Source: Marinicella gelatinilytica
Lineage (GTDB): Bacteria; Pseudomonadota; Gammaproteobacteria; Xanthomonadales; Marinicellaceae
Length of the DNA: 64,000 nt
Assembly: GCF_026410405.1 (NCBI RefSeq)
Contig: NZ_JAPMLN010000008.1
Coordinates: 62,001 to 126,000 of the forward strand
Direction of reading: 5' to 3'
The translations under genes were made by a program, and so were the position numbers. Each line of letters opens with the position of its first letter. Position 1 is the first letter of the stretch. A model generated the notes under the pieces. That model saw only the letters and a program-made list of their open reading frames with translations. It was not told the origin of the DNA and made no database searches. This document shows, in pieces, positions 6,134 through 15,529 of this stretch.

Positions 6134-7981
6134 TTAGATTCCAATTTGATAATTTCCGCTTAAGATCACCACCACGCCATCGGGTTGGTATTGATTTTTA
6201 ATGGTAATTTCAGCGTGATGGAATCGAGCAATTAGTTTTGCCACATAAAGGCCAATGCCTAAATGAGCTGTTTGGCTTTGTTGTTGGCGGTAAGAGTGTA
6301 AGGAATCAAACACTGTGCTCAGCTTTTCATGGCTTAGCGTCGGTCCTTGGTTAGAAATATGTAATTGATATGTCTGATTGCTTGTATCAATGTTCAACTG
6401 AACCAATATGGGTTGTTGTTCAACGCTAAAATCATAAGCATTTTCGATGACCTTATCAATGAGTTGTGCCATTAAGTCAGCGTTGCCATTAATAAAGACG
6501 GCTTGTTGAGCGCGTTGGAATCTTATGACATGGTTGGGTTTTTGGTAGGCGGGTATCAAATCGTCCAGTAACGCATTTAAGTCAAATGGATGCCGTTCGT
6601 TGTCGTTAATGGCTTGTTGTAATCGGCTTAATGAACTGAGTTGATTTAAAATAAACATCAGTCGGTGATTGGCCTTGGCGGCACGTCTGACAAAATCTTG
6701 TTGTTCCCTTGATAATTGACTGCTGCTAACGTTATCCAATGATGATTGGATTATACCGATGGGGGTTTTCATTTCATGTGATAAGCGACTTCCTAATTGT
6801 TTAAGGTAATCGGTGTATTGATCGATTTGCGCCAGTAGTTGGTGCAAATCGCGTGATAAATCACCCACTTCATCAGCTGCTTTCATGAAGGGTAATTGTT
6901 TATGAATGGTTCCCGAGTCATCTAAAACGTGGCGCAATTGTCGGCTTAAACGGCGAATACGCCAGGCCAGTAATGCGGCGTAGGCCAAAAACACTAACAG
7001 CAGCAATAGGGCAATGCCGAATAACCAACCTATGGTTTGGATAAAGGTGCGAATCAGGCTACGGTGTGCCGGCGGATGTGCCAGGGTTAAACTTATCTGA
7101 CCCGTGCTAAAGTCTTGATTAACCACCTGGTGATCTAAGTTATGACTCACTGAGGGATTATTGACGGCAAATATAAGTGGGTACAATACGTTAGTTAGCC
7201 AGTCATCGTTCTTAGGTTGTTCTGTTATCTTGTTGATATCGTAGAAAACGCGTTGTTGTTGATCAGTGATTAACAGGCGGCTGTTGTCAGGGGTGATTTT
7301 AGACAGCTTTTGTTGCCATTGCAGGTCACTGTTAAACACTGCTTGTAGTTGAATGTTATTGTTCGCATAGTGACCATAATGTTCAATCTCAACAGTGTGG
7401 TTGGTGGCGACGATACCAAGACCTGTTAGTTGGGTTTGTGGGAGTTGGATTTCAACTGTATAACCACTGGCAGTTTCATGCCAATAGGCTTTTAATGGCA
7501 GTATTCGATGGTCTGATACAGTGCCTTCAGGTTGACGATTAATGTGTTTGACCGTGGTGCCATGCGCGTTGCCGTAAGCTATGGTCAAACGGTCTTTTTG
7601 CTGATTAATGTTTGTTTGATTCATAGGTTCATGAGATGAATCGATCACGGAAACCCATAAGTAAAGGTGTTGCTTAGATTGGCCAAAACGAAACTGTAGG
7701 TTTTTGCCGACATCATAAGTTGGTACTGTTTGCCATTCATCTGACAAGCCATTAAGTTGTACCGGTGTTTCGATGGGCTGTGCTATCAAGCCGCTTAGAT
7801 GTCTGTCTTGTTCAGTTGAAAATTGTTCAATACTATTGGCAATCAGTTGTGCTTGTTGCTGACCGGCAGTTAACAGGTTTTCTTGGTAGCTGTGATTTAA
7901 GCGGGATAGGGTGAGCCACATTAATATCGGAAAACTCAGACTCAGTAAGCCGATGGTGCCAATTTGCCATTTGAGTTTCAT
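6134..7981 (-). CDS. Sensor histidine kinase, PdsS-like
   Basis: A 615-residue membrane kinase, taking the ATG at 7981 that overlaps the regulator stop as ATGA. Helix 1 is at ~6-26, a large periplasmic domain at ~27-310 (with SDEW...FRFGQSKQHLYLWVSV, resembling a carbohydrate-binding-like fold), helix 2 at ~311-339, a HAMP linker, the HisKA box SRLSHEMKTP with His at ~402, then N-box (NADLMAQLIDKVIENAYDFS) and G-box (HLGIGLYVAKLIA) of the ATPase domain. Architecture and partner resemble the proteobacterial dedicated sortase sensor PdsS, but no sortase or LPXTG target is in this window, so that assignment is tentative. Kinase function itself is secure. Confidence 0.85.
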   Translation of the reverse strand: MKLKWQIGTIGLLSLSFPILMWLTLSRLNHSYQENLLTAGQQQAQLIANSIEQFSTEQDRHLSGLIAQPIETPVQLNGLSDEWQTVPTYDVGKNLQFRFGQSKQHLYLWVSVIDSSHEPMNQTNINQQKDRLTIAYGNAHGTTVKHINRQPEGTVSDHRILPLKAYWHETASGYTVEIQLPQTQLTGLGIVATNHTVEIEHYGHYANNNIQLQAVFNSDLQWQQKLSKITPDNSRLLITDQQQRVFYDINKITEQPKNDDWLTNVLYPLIFAVNNPSVSHNLDHQVVNQDFSTGQISLTLAHPPAHRSLIRTFIQTIGWLFGIALLLLLVFLAYAALLAWRIRRLSRQLRHVLDDSGTIHKQLPFMKAADEVGDLSRDLHQLLAQIDQYTDYLKQLGSRLSHEMKTPIGIIQSSLDNVSSSQLSREQQDFVRRAAKANHRLMFILNQLSSLSRLQQAINDNERHPFDLNALLDDLIPAYQKPNHVIRFQRAQQAVFINGNADLMAQLIDKVIENAYDFSVEQQPILVQLNIDTSNQTYQLHISNQGPTLSHEKLSTVFDSLHSYRQQQSQTAHLGIGLYVAKLIARFHHAEITIKNQYQPDGVVVILSGNYQIGI

Positions 7982-8670
7982 TGTCGCCAGCGGTAACCCA
8001 TGCCGTGGACAGTTTCTATGCAATCAGATTGTGGATCAATGGCCATAAATTTTTTACGAATACGTTTAACATGAGAGGTAATGGTGCCTTCATCAACATA
8101 TATATTCGCATCATGCATTAACTGCTCGCGGGTTTTGACTTGTCCGGGATAACGAGCCAAAGATTGTACCATCCAAAACTCTGTTACGGTCAAGGGTACA
8201 TTTTGGTCATGCCATTTGATTTGTAAATTATCGGTTAATACCGTTAAAGGGCCTTGTTGCCATTGTTTCAGTTGTTGATTGTTACCGGTCAGTTCACTGC
8301 GACGAAACAAGCTTGCAACCCGTGCCAATAAGTGTGGCATGGATATGTCTTTGCTAAGGTAGTCATCTGCGCCTAATCGTAAGCCGGACACCACGTCCAC
8401 TTCATGATCACGTGCGGTTAAAATAAGTATCGGTAAAGTCACTGATTGCTGACGCAAATTACGGCATAAATCAAACCCTGCATCCGGCTCATCACCCAAG
8501 CCAATATCTAAAATAGCTAAATCCGGTAACTGTCGGCTAAAAAATGTCTCCGCTTGTTCACGATTAGGTATGCCAGTGACTTGGTACCCGTGCTGATTTA
8601 AGGCAGCTTTATAATTGGCCAGTAAATCAGCCTCATCCTCAACAATAACAATATGTTTTGTGGATTTCAT
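7978..8670 (-). CDS. Response regulator, PdsR-like (receiver plus winged helix)
   Basis: A 230-residue OmpR/PhoB-type regulator. The receiver domain has acidic EDE at 11-13, phosphoacceptor Asp55 (LAILDIGLG), T in LTARD and Lys107 in DDYLSKDIS; the C-terminal winged helix ends TVHGMGYRWRQ. The segment VVSGLRLGADDYLSKDIS and a following LLARVASLFRR resemble the marine sortase-system regulator PdsR more than ordinary OmpR proteins. It precedes and overlaps the kinase by four bases, so the two are translationally coupled. The divergent neighbour is the PBP1A gene, leaving about 105 bases for both promoters. Confidence 0.88.
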   Translation of the reverse strand: MKSTKHIVIVEDEADLLANYKAALNQHGYQVTGIPNREQAETFFSRQLPDLAILDIGLGDEPDAGFDLCRNLRQQSVTLPILILTARDHEVDVVSGLRLGADDYLSKDISMPHLLARVASLFRRSELTGNNQQLKQWQQGPLTVLTDNLQIKWHDQNVPLTVTEFWMVQSLARYPGQVKTREQLMHDANIYVDEGTITSHVKRIRKKFMAIDPQSDCIETVHGMGYRWRQ

Positions 8671-8722
8671 GAAATTTTAGTCCTCAGTTTCAGTCAAAGT
8701 CTTATCAGGTATTTATTCATTG

Positions 8723-8728
8723 TATAAT
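8723..8728 (+). promoter_or_regulatory. Putative -10 box for the PBP1A gene
   Basis: A perfect TATAAT lies 48 bases before the PBP1A start. The hexamer 17 bases upstream (TCTTAT at 8700-8705) is a poor -35 box, so this is a probable but weakly supported sigma-70 promoter or one helped by an activator. Confidence 0.4.
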
Positions 8729-8775
8729 GTGCCACCATAATTACAAACCATGATCTCGTATTAAGGATAAAAAAT

Positions 8776-11253
8776 ATGCGTAAAGCTTTAAAAATTTTCT
8801 GGTTTTTGACCAAACTCGGATTGGTCTGTCTGCTGTTGGCAGTGGTGACAGTTTATGGGATGTATAAATATTTTGAGCCGGAACTGCCCTCAGTTGAAGC
8901 CATCAAAGAATACCGCTTACAAGTACCGTTACGTGTGTATAGCCAAGATCACAAACTGATGGCCGTGTTCGGCACCAAACGCCGCATTCCGGTGAACATT
9001 AATGATGTGCCTGAACACCTTAAACAAGCTTATATCGCTGCTGAAGATGCCAACTTTTATGATCACCATGGTTTTGATGTCAAAGGTATTATGCGCGCAG
9101 TGTGGCAAATCATTACCACCGGTGAAAAACAAAGTGGGGGTAGTACCATTACCCAGCAATTAACCCGTAATGTGTTTTTGTCTTTGGATCAAACCTGGAG
9201 CCGGAAAATAAAGGAACTGTTTTTATCAGTTAAATTGGAAAGAACCATATCAAAGGATGAGATTTTAGAACTTTACTTGAATAAAATATTGCTTGGTCAC
9301 CGTGCTTATGGTGTGGCGGCCGCTGCTGATGTTTATTATGGAAAGACCCTTGATCAACTAAGCTTAGCGCAAATGGCGATGTTGGCCGCACCGCCGAAAG
9401 CGCCTTCACGGATTAACCCCGTGACCAGTCCTGAACGGGCATTACAACGCCGTAATTATGTTTTGACACGTATGCTGGAGCTTGATTTTATTACCCAAGA
9501 CGAATTTGACCAAGCTGTGGCAGAGCCTGATGAGGCCTACATTCATGAGCCAGAGGTTGAGGTATCTGCCCCGTGGGTGGCGGAAATGGTACGCAGTGAC
9601 ATGGTAGAACGTTATGGTGATGCCGCTTATACGGATGGTTATTATGTGGTGACCACCATCAACAGTGAATTACAAATGGCTGCACAACAGGCCATTCAAG
9701 CGGGTCTGCATGCTTATGATAAGCGCCACGGTTATCGCGGACCGGTTCAACATTTTGACCAACAGGCGATGCAGGATTTATCGGCATTAACTGAACAATT
9801 AAATGAGTTTTCTAAGCCCGCCGGTTTACAAGCAGCGCTTATTATTACTGTTGATGAACAAGAGGCCCATGCCCGTTTGGGCGATGGTCAGGATATTATT
9901 TTGACGTTTGAAAGTAGTTCTTGGGCGGCGCCCTATGTGGATAATTATCGGGTTGGTAATCGTCCAAACAACATGACTGAAGTGGTTGAGGTTGGTGATG
10001 TGGTGATGGTGGCGCGAGATGCCGAGGGCGAGTTCGCTTTAAGTCAAATCCCGAACGTTCAAGGTGCGTTGATAAGTAGCAACCCAAAGAATGGCGCCAT
10101 TTATGCCTTAATAGGCGGTTATGATTATCAAATCAGTAAATTTAATCGCGTGACTCAAGCCAAACGCCAGCCCGGCTCGGGTTTTAAACCGATTATTTAT
10201 TCAGCAGCGCTGGAAAATGGCCTACACGCGGCCAGTATGATTAACGATGCACCCATTGTGTTTGAAGATGATAAGTTGGAGCGTGCCTGGCGACCTGAAA
10301 ACTACAGTGAAAAAATATTTGGTCCGACGCGTTTACGAGAAGGTATTGTCAAGTCTCGAAACTTGGTGTCGATTCGGGTATTACGTCACATCGGCATACA
10401 AAAAGGCCGAGAGCACATCATGAAGTTTGGTTTTAATGCGGATGATGTTCCCCGTGATTTATCCATCTCTTTAGGTAGCCCAAATGTGCCGATAATGTCC
10501 ATGAATCGGGCATTTGGAGTGTTTGCCAATGGTGGTTTCTTAATTGAACCCTATGTTATAGAAGGTATTTATAACCAGCAAGATTTACCGGTATTTTTGC
10601 ATCAGGATAAGTTGGCTTGTGATCGTTGTGCTAAAGATCCAGCGGACAGCGAACCTGAAGCCCGGGAAAATGAATCACCGGCGACATTGCCTGTGGTGAT
10701 TAATCAAAATCAAGACAGCGATCTTAATCAAGAAATTAGCCAGCAACCGCAAGCCGAAGTGGTTACCAAACCTGAAGCCATTAAAGCCCCCAGAATAATC
10801 AGTGCTGAAAATGCCTTTATCATCGATTCATTTATGCAAGAAGTGGTTCAACGCGGCACCGGTGTTCGGGCTAAAAGTTTAGGTCGCAATGACTTGGCCG
10901 GTAAAACCGGTACCACCAATGATCAAATGGATGCCTGGTTTAATGGTTATAACCCTGAGGTGGTAACCAATGTTTGGGTTGGTTTTGATACCCCGCAACC
11001 TATGGGTCGCGGCGAAGTGGGCGGGCGTGTGGCCTTACCCATTTGGATTGATTACATGCAAGTCGCTTTACAAGACCGAACCGAACAAGAAAGACCGGTT
11101 CCCGCCGGTGTGGTTTCTGTACGTATTGATCCTGATACCGGACTCATGCTACCGCCTGAGACCACCGGAGGTCGTCTTGAATACTTTATGGTAGGGCGAT
11201 TGCCGCCTGCTATAGATGATAAAGAACCGGTTGATTATGACGACTTGTTTTAA
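8776..11253 (+). CDS. mrcA: Penicillin-binding protein 1A
   Basis: An 825-residue class A bifunctional peptidoglycan synthase. One N-terminal membrane anchor (residues ~8-30) precedes a family 51 glycosyltransferase domain with AAEDANFYDHHG (catalytic Glu90), GGSTITQQLTRN and KxxELFLSVKLER. The transpeptidase domain has S468-x2-K471 (PGSGFKP), SRN in KSRNLVSIRVL and the KTGTT box at Lys710. Between them is the OB-like insert seen in gammaproteobacterial PBP1A. A CDRCAKDP Cys pair sits in an acidic, low-complexity loop around residues 615-670, an unusual insertion. Monocistronic, divergent from the PdsR-like gene. Confidence 0.95.
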   Translation: MRKALKIFWFLTKLGLVCLLLAVVTVYGMYKYFEPELPSVEAIKEYRLQVPLRVYSQDHKLMAVFGTKRRIPVNINDVPEHLKQAYIAAEDANFYDHHGFDVKGIMRAVWQIITTGEKQSGGSTITQQLTRNVFLSLDQTWSRKIKELFLSVKLERTISKDEILELYLNKILLGHRAYGVAAAADVYYGKTLDQLSLAQMAMLAAPPKAPSRINPVTSPERALQRRNYVLTRMLELDFITQDEFDQAVAEPDEAYIHEPEVEVSAPWVAEMVRSDMVERYGDAAYTDGYYVVTTINSELQMAAQQAIQAGLHAYDKRHGYRGPVQHFDQQAMQDLSALTEQLNEFSKPAGLQAALIITVDEQEAHARLGDGQDIILTFESSSWAAPYVDNYRVGNRPNNMTEVVEVGDVVMVARDAEGEFALSQIPNVQGALISSNPKNGAIYALIGGYDYQISKFNRVTQAKRQPGSGFKPIIYSAALENGLHAASMINDAPIVFEDDKLERAWRPENYSEKIFGPTRLREGIVKSRNLVSIRVLRHIGIQKGREHIMKFGFNADDVPRDLSISLGSPNVPIMSMNRAFGVFANGGFLIEPYVIEGIYNQQDLPVFLHQDKLACDRCAKDPADSEPEARENESPATLPVVINQNQDSDLNQEISQQPQAEVVTKPEAIKAPRIISAENAFIIDSFMQEVVQRGTGVRAKSLGRNDLAGKTGTTNDQMDAWFNGYNPEVVTNVWVGFDTPQPMGRGEVGGRVALPIWIDYMQVALQDRTEQERPVPAGVVSVRIDPDTGLMLPPETTGGRLEYFMVGRLPPAIDDKEPVDYDDLF

Positions 11254-11355
11254 TTCGCTGTGATTATTTAACACGGCTCTTCATACGATGAATGAGAAGC
11301 GGTTGCGTTATGTGCGGCCACATAAATAAACCTTAAATCACCTAAATTATTGCTA

Positions 11356-11961
11356 ATGAATAGCCAATATGCGCAAAAAAACAACAAGCCACCGGTGATT
11401 TTAGCGTCTTCATCGGTCTATCGTCGGCATCAACTACAACAGCTTCACATTGATTTTAGTCATTATGATGCGGCCATTGATGAATCTTTGGTAGAGGATG
11501 AATCGCCGAAAAATCGTGCGCTGCGGTTAGCCATTGCAAAAGCACAATCAATTAAGAAACAATTTCCAGAGGCTGTGGTCATTGGTTCAGACCAAGTCTG
11601 TGCCTGTGATAATCAGGTGTATCATAAGCCCGGAAATCGTCATAATAACATCAAACACTTAACAGCATTTTCAGGCAGAACCGTAATTTTTTATACCGCT
11701 GTTTGTGTTATGGGGTTAAATACACAGAGCCGTGAATACATCAACGAGACGCAGGTTAAGTTTCGTCAGCTGAGTGCATCAGAAATTAGTCGTTATGTGG
11801 ATAAAGAACAGGCGTTTGATTGTGCCGGCGGATTTAAAATGGAGCAGTTGGGTTTGAGTTTAATGAGGTCGGTAAAAAGTGATGATCCGTCTGCTTTAAT
11901 GGGGCTGCCTTTGATACAATTGTGTGCTTTTTTACGGGAGTTGGGTGTTGAGCTGCCATAA
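11356..11961 (+). CDS. Maf/YceF family nucleotide pyrophosphatase
   Basis: About 201 residues from the ATG at 11356 (a TTG six bases earlier is less likely). The family start VILASSSVYRRHQL is the Maf S-x-S-x-x-R loop, followed by IDES, A-KAQSI, the catalytic-region IGSDQVC (Asp base) and SGRT, and a FDCAGGFKMEQLG segment. Maf proteins hydrolyse canonical or modified nucleoside triphosphates; the sequence IGSDQV with a GGF..E arm is closer to the 7-methyl-GTP-acting YceF branch than to dTTP/UTP Maf. The assignment of substrate is by similarity only. Confidence 0.85.
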   Translation: MNSQYAQKNNKPPVILASSSVYRRHQLQQLHIDFSHYDAAIDESLVEDESPKNRALRLAIAKAQSIKKQFPEAVVIGSDQVCACDNQVYHKPGNRHNNIKHLTAFSGRTVIFYTAVCVMGLNTQSREYINETQVKFRQLSASEISRYVDKEQAFDCAGGFKMEQLGLSLMRSVKSDDPSALMGLPLIQLCAFLRELGVELP

Positions 11962-12006
11962 TAGATATTTAAATAATGACGTGGCTTGTTTGATTTTGGT
12001 CATTAA

Positions 12007-13398
12007 ATGAAAATGCGGACAACCGTTAGTACCATGTTGTTGTTGCTCGCCATCTGTGTACTTTGGCTGTCTGCTCATGACAGTTATGTTGATCGAGTTA
12101 ATCATCAGCAGCAGTTACTTATTCATGAGCTTCGGCAGGGCAGCCATGACCTAACGTGGTCTTTAAAGGCCTCTTCTGATTTGGTTGGCGGTTTTGGTTC
12201 CGGTTGGGTTATACAGCCTAAAGGATTAGGGGTTGATCCACAAAAAGCTGAAATTTCTTTGGCCTTTAAAGATCAGTTTATTGTGCCGAACTACTATCAA
12301 GAATTAAGATTTTACTGGACTGGTGGTTACGTAACGACAGAAAATACAAAGTTACAATTAGAATTTTCTCAAGTTGATTCAGGTATTTTTTATTATTCTC
12401 CATTATTATCAGTTGAACTCGGCCCCAATCAAATTAATTTAAGCCAGTTAGAATGGATGTCGAAGCAAGGAGAAAAAAGTGAAATCATTTCTTGGCATCA
12501 ATTACCGGCTTTAAATACATTGGTATGGCGGTTTTCACAAGAACAAGACAGCAATGCTGTGGCGATTATACGTGATGTTGAGTTACTGCAAACCAAAGCA
12601 TTAGACAGCATAAAACAAACAACACCGTTAACAGGCTTATTGAGCAACCAATTAAGGTTGCAGTGGCAGAAGCAACGCTTCAATGGTCAAAGAAGTGTAA
12701 GTTCTCCACCGGTTATGCGTGCTTATCTTGACATATCTCCTTGGGTGCTTTTTGTGGCGGCAATTATAGCCATTATGTTGGCAATTATTTTCTATCATCA
12801 ACCGAATCGCGAAAAGCAAACATCTGTCAATAAACAGGGTGCTTTAATAACTGTGTTTTTGGTGGCGTTGGTTGCTTGGTCCATGCAGACAGAAACATTA
12901 TTCACCTTGTTCGAAAATTATTCTTGGATTCCGATTATTTTGTTTATATGTCCGACGGTGCTTTTGTTTAAAGATTGGCTGTTGCCAAAAACAGCTGCTT
13001 GGTCGATTTGGTTGATGACTTTATGCGTGGCAATTACACTATTTATAGTAAGTGATTTTCGTTGGGATTTTGTCAAATCACTGCCGTTATACGTTTTATG
13101 GGCGCTGGCACAACAAGTGATATTAGGTCCATTGGTGAGTGATTATTTACACCACAAAGCCGGTTTGTCTCAAATAGCTGTGGCTTTATTATGCGGTGTT
13201 TTGTTTGCTTTACTGCATCTGCCCAATCAAATGCTGATGGTCGCTACTTTTGTCGGCGGTGTGTTTTGGAGCTATGCTTGGTTGCGCTATAAAAATATGT
13301 ATGCCAATGCAGTTTCTCATGCGCTGTTGGCATTGTTGTTTTATCAGGCCATGCCGGCGAATTTATTGGGTACTGCCAGAGTCGGGTTTTGGTTTTAA
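12007..13398 (+). CDS. CPBP-family intramembrane protein with degenerate protease motif
   Basis: A 463-residue protein: an N-terminal signal anchor, a periplasmic beta-rich domain (~30-235), one helix near 240-262 and a C-terminal bundle of about six to seven helices. The end of the bundle carries CPBP (Abi/RCE1-like) motif 2 (FALLHLPN, His404) and motif 3 (NAVSHALLALLF, His438). Motif 1, normally EExxxR with a catalytic Glu, reads AQQVILGP with Gln369-Gln370, so the protease activity is doubtful. A QQ variant could be a pseudo-protease or use another residue. Its stop overlaps the convergent wrbA stop. Confidence 0.75.
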   Translation: MKMRTTVSTMLLLLAICVLWLSAHDSYVDRVNHQQQLLIHELRQGSHDLTWSLKASSDLVGGFGSGWVIQPKGLGVDPQKAEISLAFKDQFIVPNYYQELRFYWTGGYVTTENTKLQLEFSQVDSGIFYYSPLLSVELGPNQINLSQLEWMSKQGEKSEIISWHQLPALNTLVWRFSQEQDSNAVAIIRDVELLQTKALDSIKQTTPLTGLLSNQLRLQWQKQRFNGQRSVSSPPVMRAYLDISPWVLFVAAIIAIMLAIIFYHQPNREKQTSVNKQGALITVFLVALVAWSMQTETLFTLFENYSWIPIILFICPTVLLFKDWLLPKTAAWSIWLMTLCVAITLFIVSDFRWDFVKSLPLYVLWALAQQVILGPLVSDYLHHKAGLSQIAVALLCGVLFALLHLPNQMLMVATFVGGVFWSYAWLRYKNMYANAVSHALLALLFYQAMPANLLGTARVGFWF

Positions 13399-13979
13399 AT
13401 TGATTTTAGTTTTTTAGCAATCTCAGCAATGCGTTTGCCTTGAGCCAAGCACAGTTGTTTTTCGTTATTATCTAAGCCACTTTGGCGACCACTTTTCGCC
13501 CAGTGGGTGGCTCCATAGGGAGATCCGCCGGTTTCAGTGAATAACAAAGCTTTTTCGCTGTAGGGTAAACCGGCTAATATCATGCCATGATGTAGTAATG
13601 GAATCATCATATTGATTAAAGTGGTTTCTTGACCACCATGAATTGATGATGAATTGGCGAAAACACCCGCAGGTTTGCCTTCCAAATTTCCATTGAGCCA
13701 GAGTTGAGATGTGCTGTCGATAAAAGCCTTTAAAGGAGCGGCCATATTACCAAAATGGCTTGGGCTGCCCAATAATAAACCATCACAGTCGGCTAGCTCC
13801 TGTTCAGTGATAAACGGATCAGCTGCCGTCATTTCTTCCACACCTTCGGAGGCAACGGTTCTAATGATGGCTTCACAGTCATCGACCTGCTGAACGCCAC
13901 GGGCAATGAGCCGCGCCATTTTCTGGGTGTTGCCGTGTTTTGAGTAGTACAGAATGAGTATGGTTGTGGTATCGGTCAT
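13395..13979 (-). CDS. wrbA: NAD(P)H:quinone oxidoreductase, WrbA type
   Basis: A 194-residue flavodoxin-fold enzyme that reduces quinones by two electrons with FMN. The phosphate loop is YYSKHGNTQKMA near residue 11, and GSPSHFGNMAAPLKAF and the TGG..GA segment (ETGGSPYGATHWA) complete the FMN site, all WrbA hallmarks. It overlaps the upstream ArsC-like gene by four bases, so both are one operon, as seen next to each other in pseudomonads. Possibly part of an oxidative-stress response. Confidence 0.93.
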   Translation of the reverse strand: MTDTTTILILYYSKHGNTQKMARLIARGVQQVDDCEAIIRTVASEGVEEMTAADPFITEQELADCDGLLLGSPSHFGNMAAPLKAFIDSTSQLWLNGNLEGKPAGVFANSSSIHGGQETTLINMMIPLLHHGMILAGLPYSEKALLFTETGGSPYGATHWAKSGRQSGLDNNEKQLCLAQGKRIAEIAKKLKSI

Positions 13980-14329
13980 GGGATTAATTCCAGAACATTC
14001 TCAGGTGGTCTGCCTATAACTGCACGGTCATTATAAATAACAATGGGCCGTTCAATCACTTTCGGGTTGGCTGACATCAATTGTAATAATTGATCATCAG
14101 ATAAGTCTTGATTGTCCATGCCGAACTCTTTGTACTCAGTTTCTCCGGTGCGGATTAAATCACGGGGAGATAAAGACAGCATTTTTGTGATTTTTTTTAA
14201 GGTTTGCGGTGAGGGGGGTGTCTCTAAATATCTAATGATTTGCGTGTTCACATTATTGTCTTCTAATAAAGCTAAAGCGGCACGTGACTTTGAACAACGG
14301 GGGTTATGATAAATAATGGCTGAGTTCAT
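13976..14329 (-). CDS. ArsC/YfgD family glutaredoxin-dependent reductase
   Basis: A 117-residue ArsC-like protein. HNPRCSKSR at residues ~8-16 holds the single catalytic Cys of the glutaredoxin-type arsenate reductase fold, and VIERPIVIYNDRAVIGRPPENV supplies the conserved C-terminal Arg-Pro and RP segment. It could reduce arsenate or, like YfgD, have an unknown thiol target; no arsenic-efflux gene is nearby. Its stop overlaps the wrbA start by four bases. Confidence 0.88.
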   Translation of the reverse strand: MNSAIIYHNPRCSKSRAALALLEDNNVNTQIIRYLETPPSPQTLKKITKMLSLSPRDLIRTGETEYKEFGMDNQDLSDDQLLQLMSANPKVIERPIVIYNDRAVIGRPPENVLELIP

Positions 14330-14425
14330 ATAAATACGAAAGGCTCCGAATATTTAAAATCGCTCATTGTACGTTATAATGTTTCGCTTTGCATAACCAC
14401 AGCTTAGCATTGAGGCATTAATTTA

Positions 14426-14707
14426 ATGAAAAAACACCAACAAACCTGTGACATGATTGAACAGGCCCTAAAAGATTGGGGCGCAGAATCTGTAACTGTA
14501 ACCGATAACTGTCATTTGCACATTGGCCATGAAGGTGCAAAATCGGGCGGCGGGCATTTTGCGGTACAGGTGATTTCATCTCAGTTTTTAGGACAAAATC
14601 GCATTAATCGTCATCGAATGGTACAGGGTCAGTTAAAAGGCTTATGGGACAATGGCCGCATTCATGCCTTAGAAGTCGAAGCTTTTACACCGGAGGAAGT
14701 ACAATGA
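14426..14707 (+). CDS. BolA family protein
   Basis: A 93-residue class II KH-like protein with the BolA core: an N-terminal helix, DNCHLHIGHEGAKSGGGHFAVQVIS and a helix with RxRMVQGQLKGLWDNG...HALEVEAFTPEE. The H in the loop and the C-terminal His-Ala-Leu are conserved in BolA and may help coordinate an Fe-S cluster with a monothiol glutaredoxin, though no such gene is adjacent. Its TGA overlaps the ATG of the downstream lipoprotein gene (ATGA at 14704-14707), so both are translated together. Confidence 0.88.
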   Translation: MKKHQQTCDMIEQALKDWGAESVTVTDNCHLHIGHEGAKSGGGHFAVQVISSQFLGQNRINRHRMVQGQLKGLWDNGRIHALEVEAFTPEEVQ

Positions 14708-15510
14708 AAATACTGACAATGTTGGGTTTAGTTCTGCTGTTGACCGCGTGTCAACAAGATGAAGCCATGGATAGTACAGTGGTGGATAGTTCTCGGGTAT
14801 TGTTAACGGTTGATGAAAAACCCATAACAGAACAAATGGTGCGGGTTTATTTACTGAACAAAGGCATTCAGCAACCCGAGGAAACGCAGATCAATGAGGC
14901 TGTTGAACAATTAACAGAACAACAGCTACTGGTTAATTATGCACAAAAAGAAAATCTGCAATTACCATTAGAGCAGGCTTTGAGCTTACAGCAGTTACAG
15001 CAACAAACCATGGCGATGTATGCGTTAAAGCAATATTTAGCAGATAAAACAGTGACGGATGCTGAGATACAAAGCGAATATCAGCGGGTGATTGCTGAAA
15101 TTAAAGACACTGAATACCATGTCCAACATTTACTGTACAAGGACGAGGTCGATGCCTTATCTGCATTAGATGAGTTGGCTTCGGGTACGGCCTTTTTAGA
15201 TGTACAAGAAAAGTATTTAGAAAGCCACGGTAACATGTCAAATGTCGGCGACATCGGCTGGGTTAATATCAAACAAGTCCCAGAGTCATTTGCCAAACCT
15301 CTCCAACAATTACAGCCAGGTTCCTATTATCAACAACCGGTGATTTCTCAGTTCGGTGCCCATGTGATTTATTTGGCAGATAAACGCAAGTCGGAACCAC
15401 CCAGCTTTGAGGCGGTTAAAGCCGGCATTCAGCGCAGCTTAGAAGACAAAAAAATTAATCGCTTTAAGCAGTTGCTGCGTGCCAAATCAGACATCAATAC
15501 CAACCCGTAA
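14704..15510 (+). CDS. PpiC-type peptidyl-prolyl isomerase lipoprotein
   Basis: A 268-residue protein with signal peptide MKILTMLGLVLLLTAC, lipobox L-T-A-C, so it is anchored to a membrane and faces the periplasm. After a helical SurA/PrsA-like N-domain comes a parvulin domain (~140-240): YHVQHLLYKDE, GDIGWVNIKQVPESFAKPLQQLQPGSYYQQPVISQFGAHVIYL. The start overlaps the BolA stop; a longer frame beginning upstream lacks a signal peptide. Likely a folding factor for outer-membrane or secreted proteins. Confidence 0.87.
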   Translation: MKILTMLGLVLLLTACQQDEAMDSTVVDSSRVLLTVDEKPITEQMVRVYLLNKGIQQPEETQINEAVEQLTEQQLLVNYAQKENLQLPLEQALSLQQLQQQTMAMYALKQYLADKTVTDAEIQSEYQRVIAEIKDTEYHVQHLLYKDEVDALSALDELASGTAFLDVQEKYLESHGNMSNVGDIGWVNIKQVPESFAKPLQQLQPGSYYQQPVISQFGAHVIYLADKRKSEPPSFEAVKAGIQRSLEDKKINRFKQLLRAKSDINTNP

Positions 15511-15529
15511 TAATAAATCTTCATGGACA

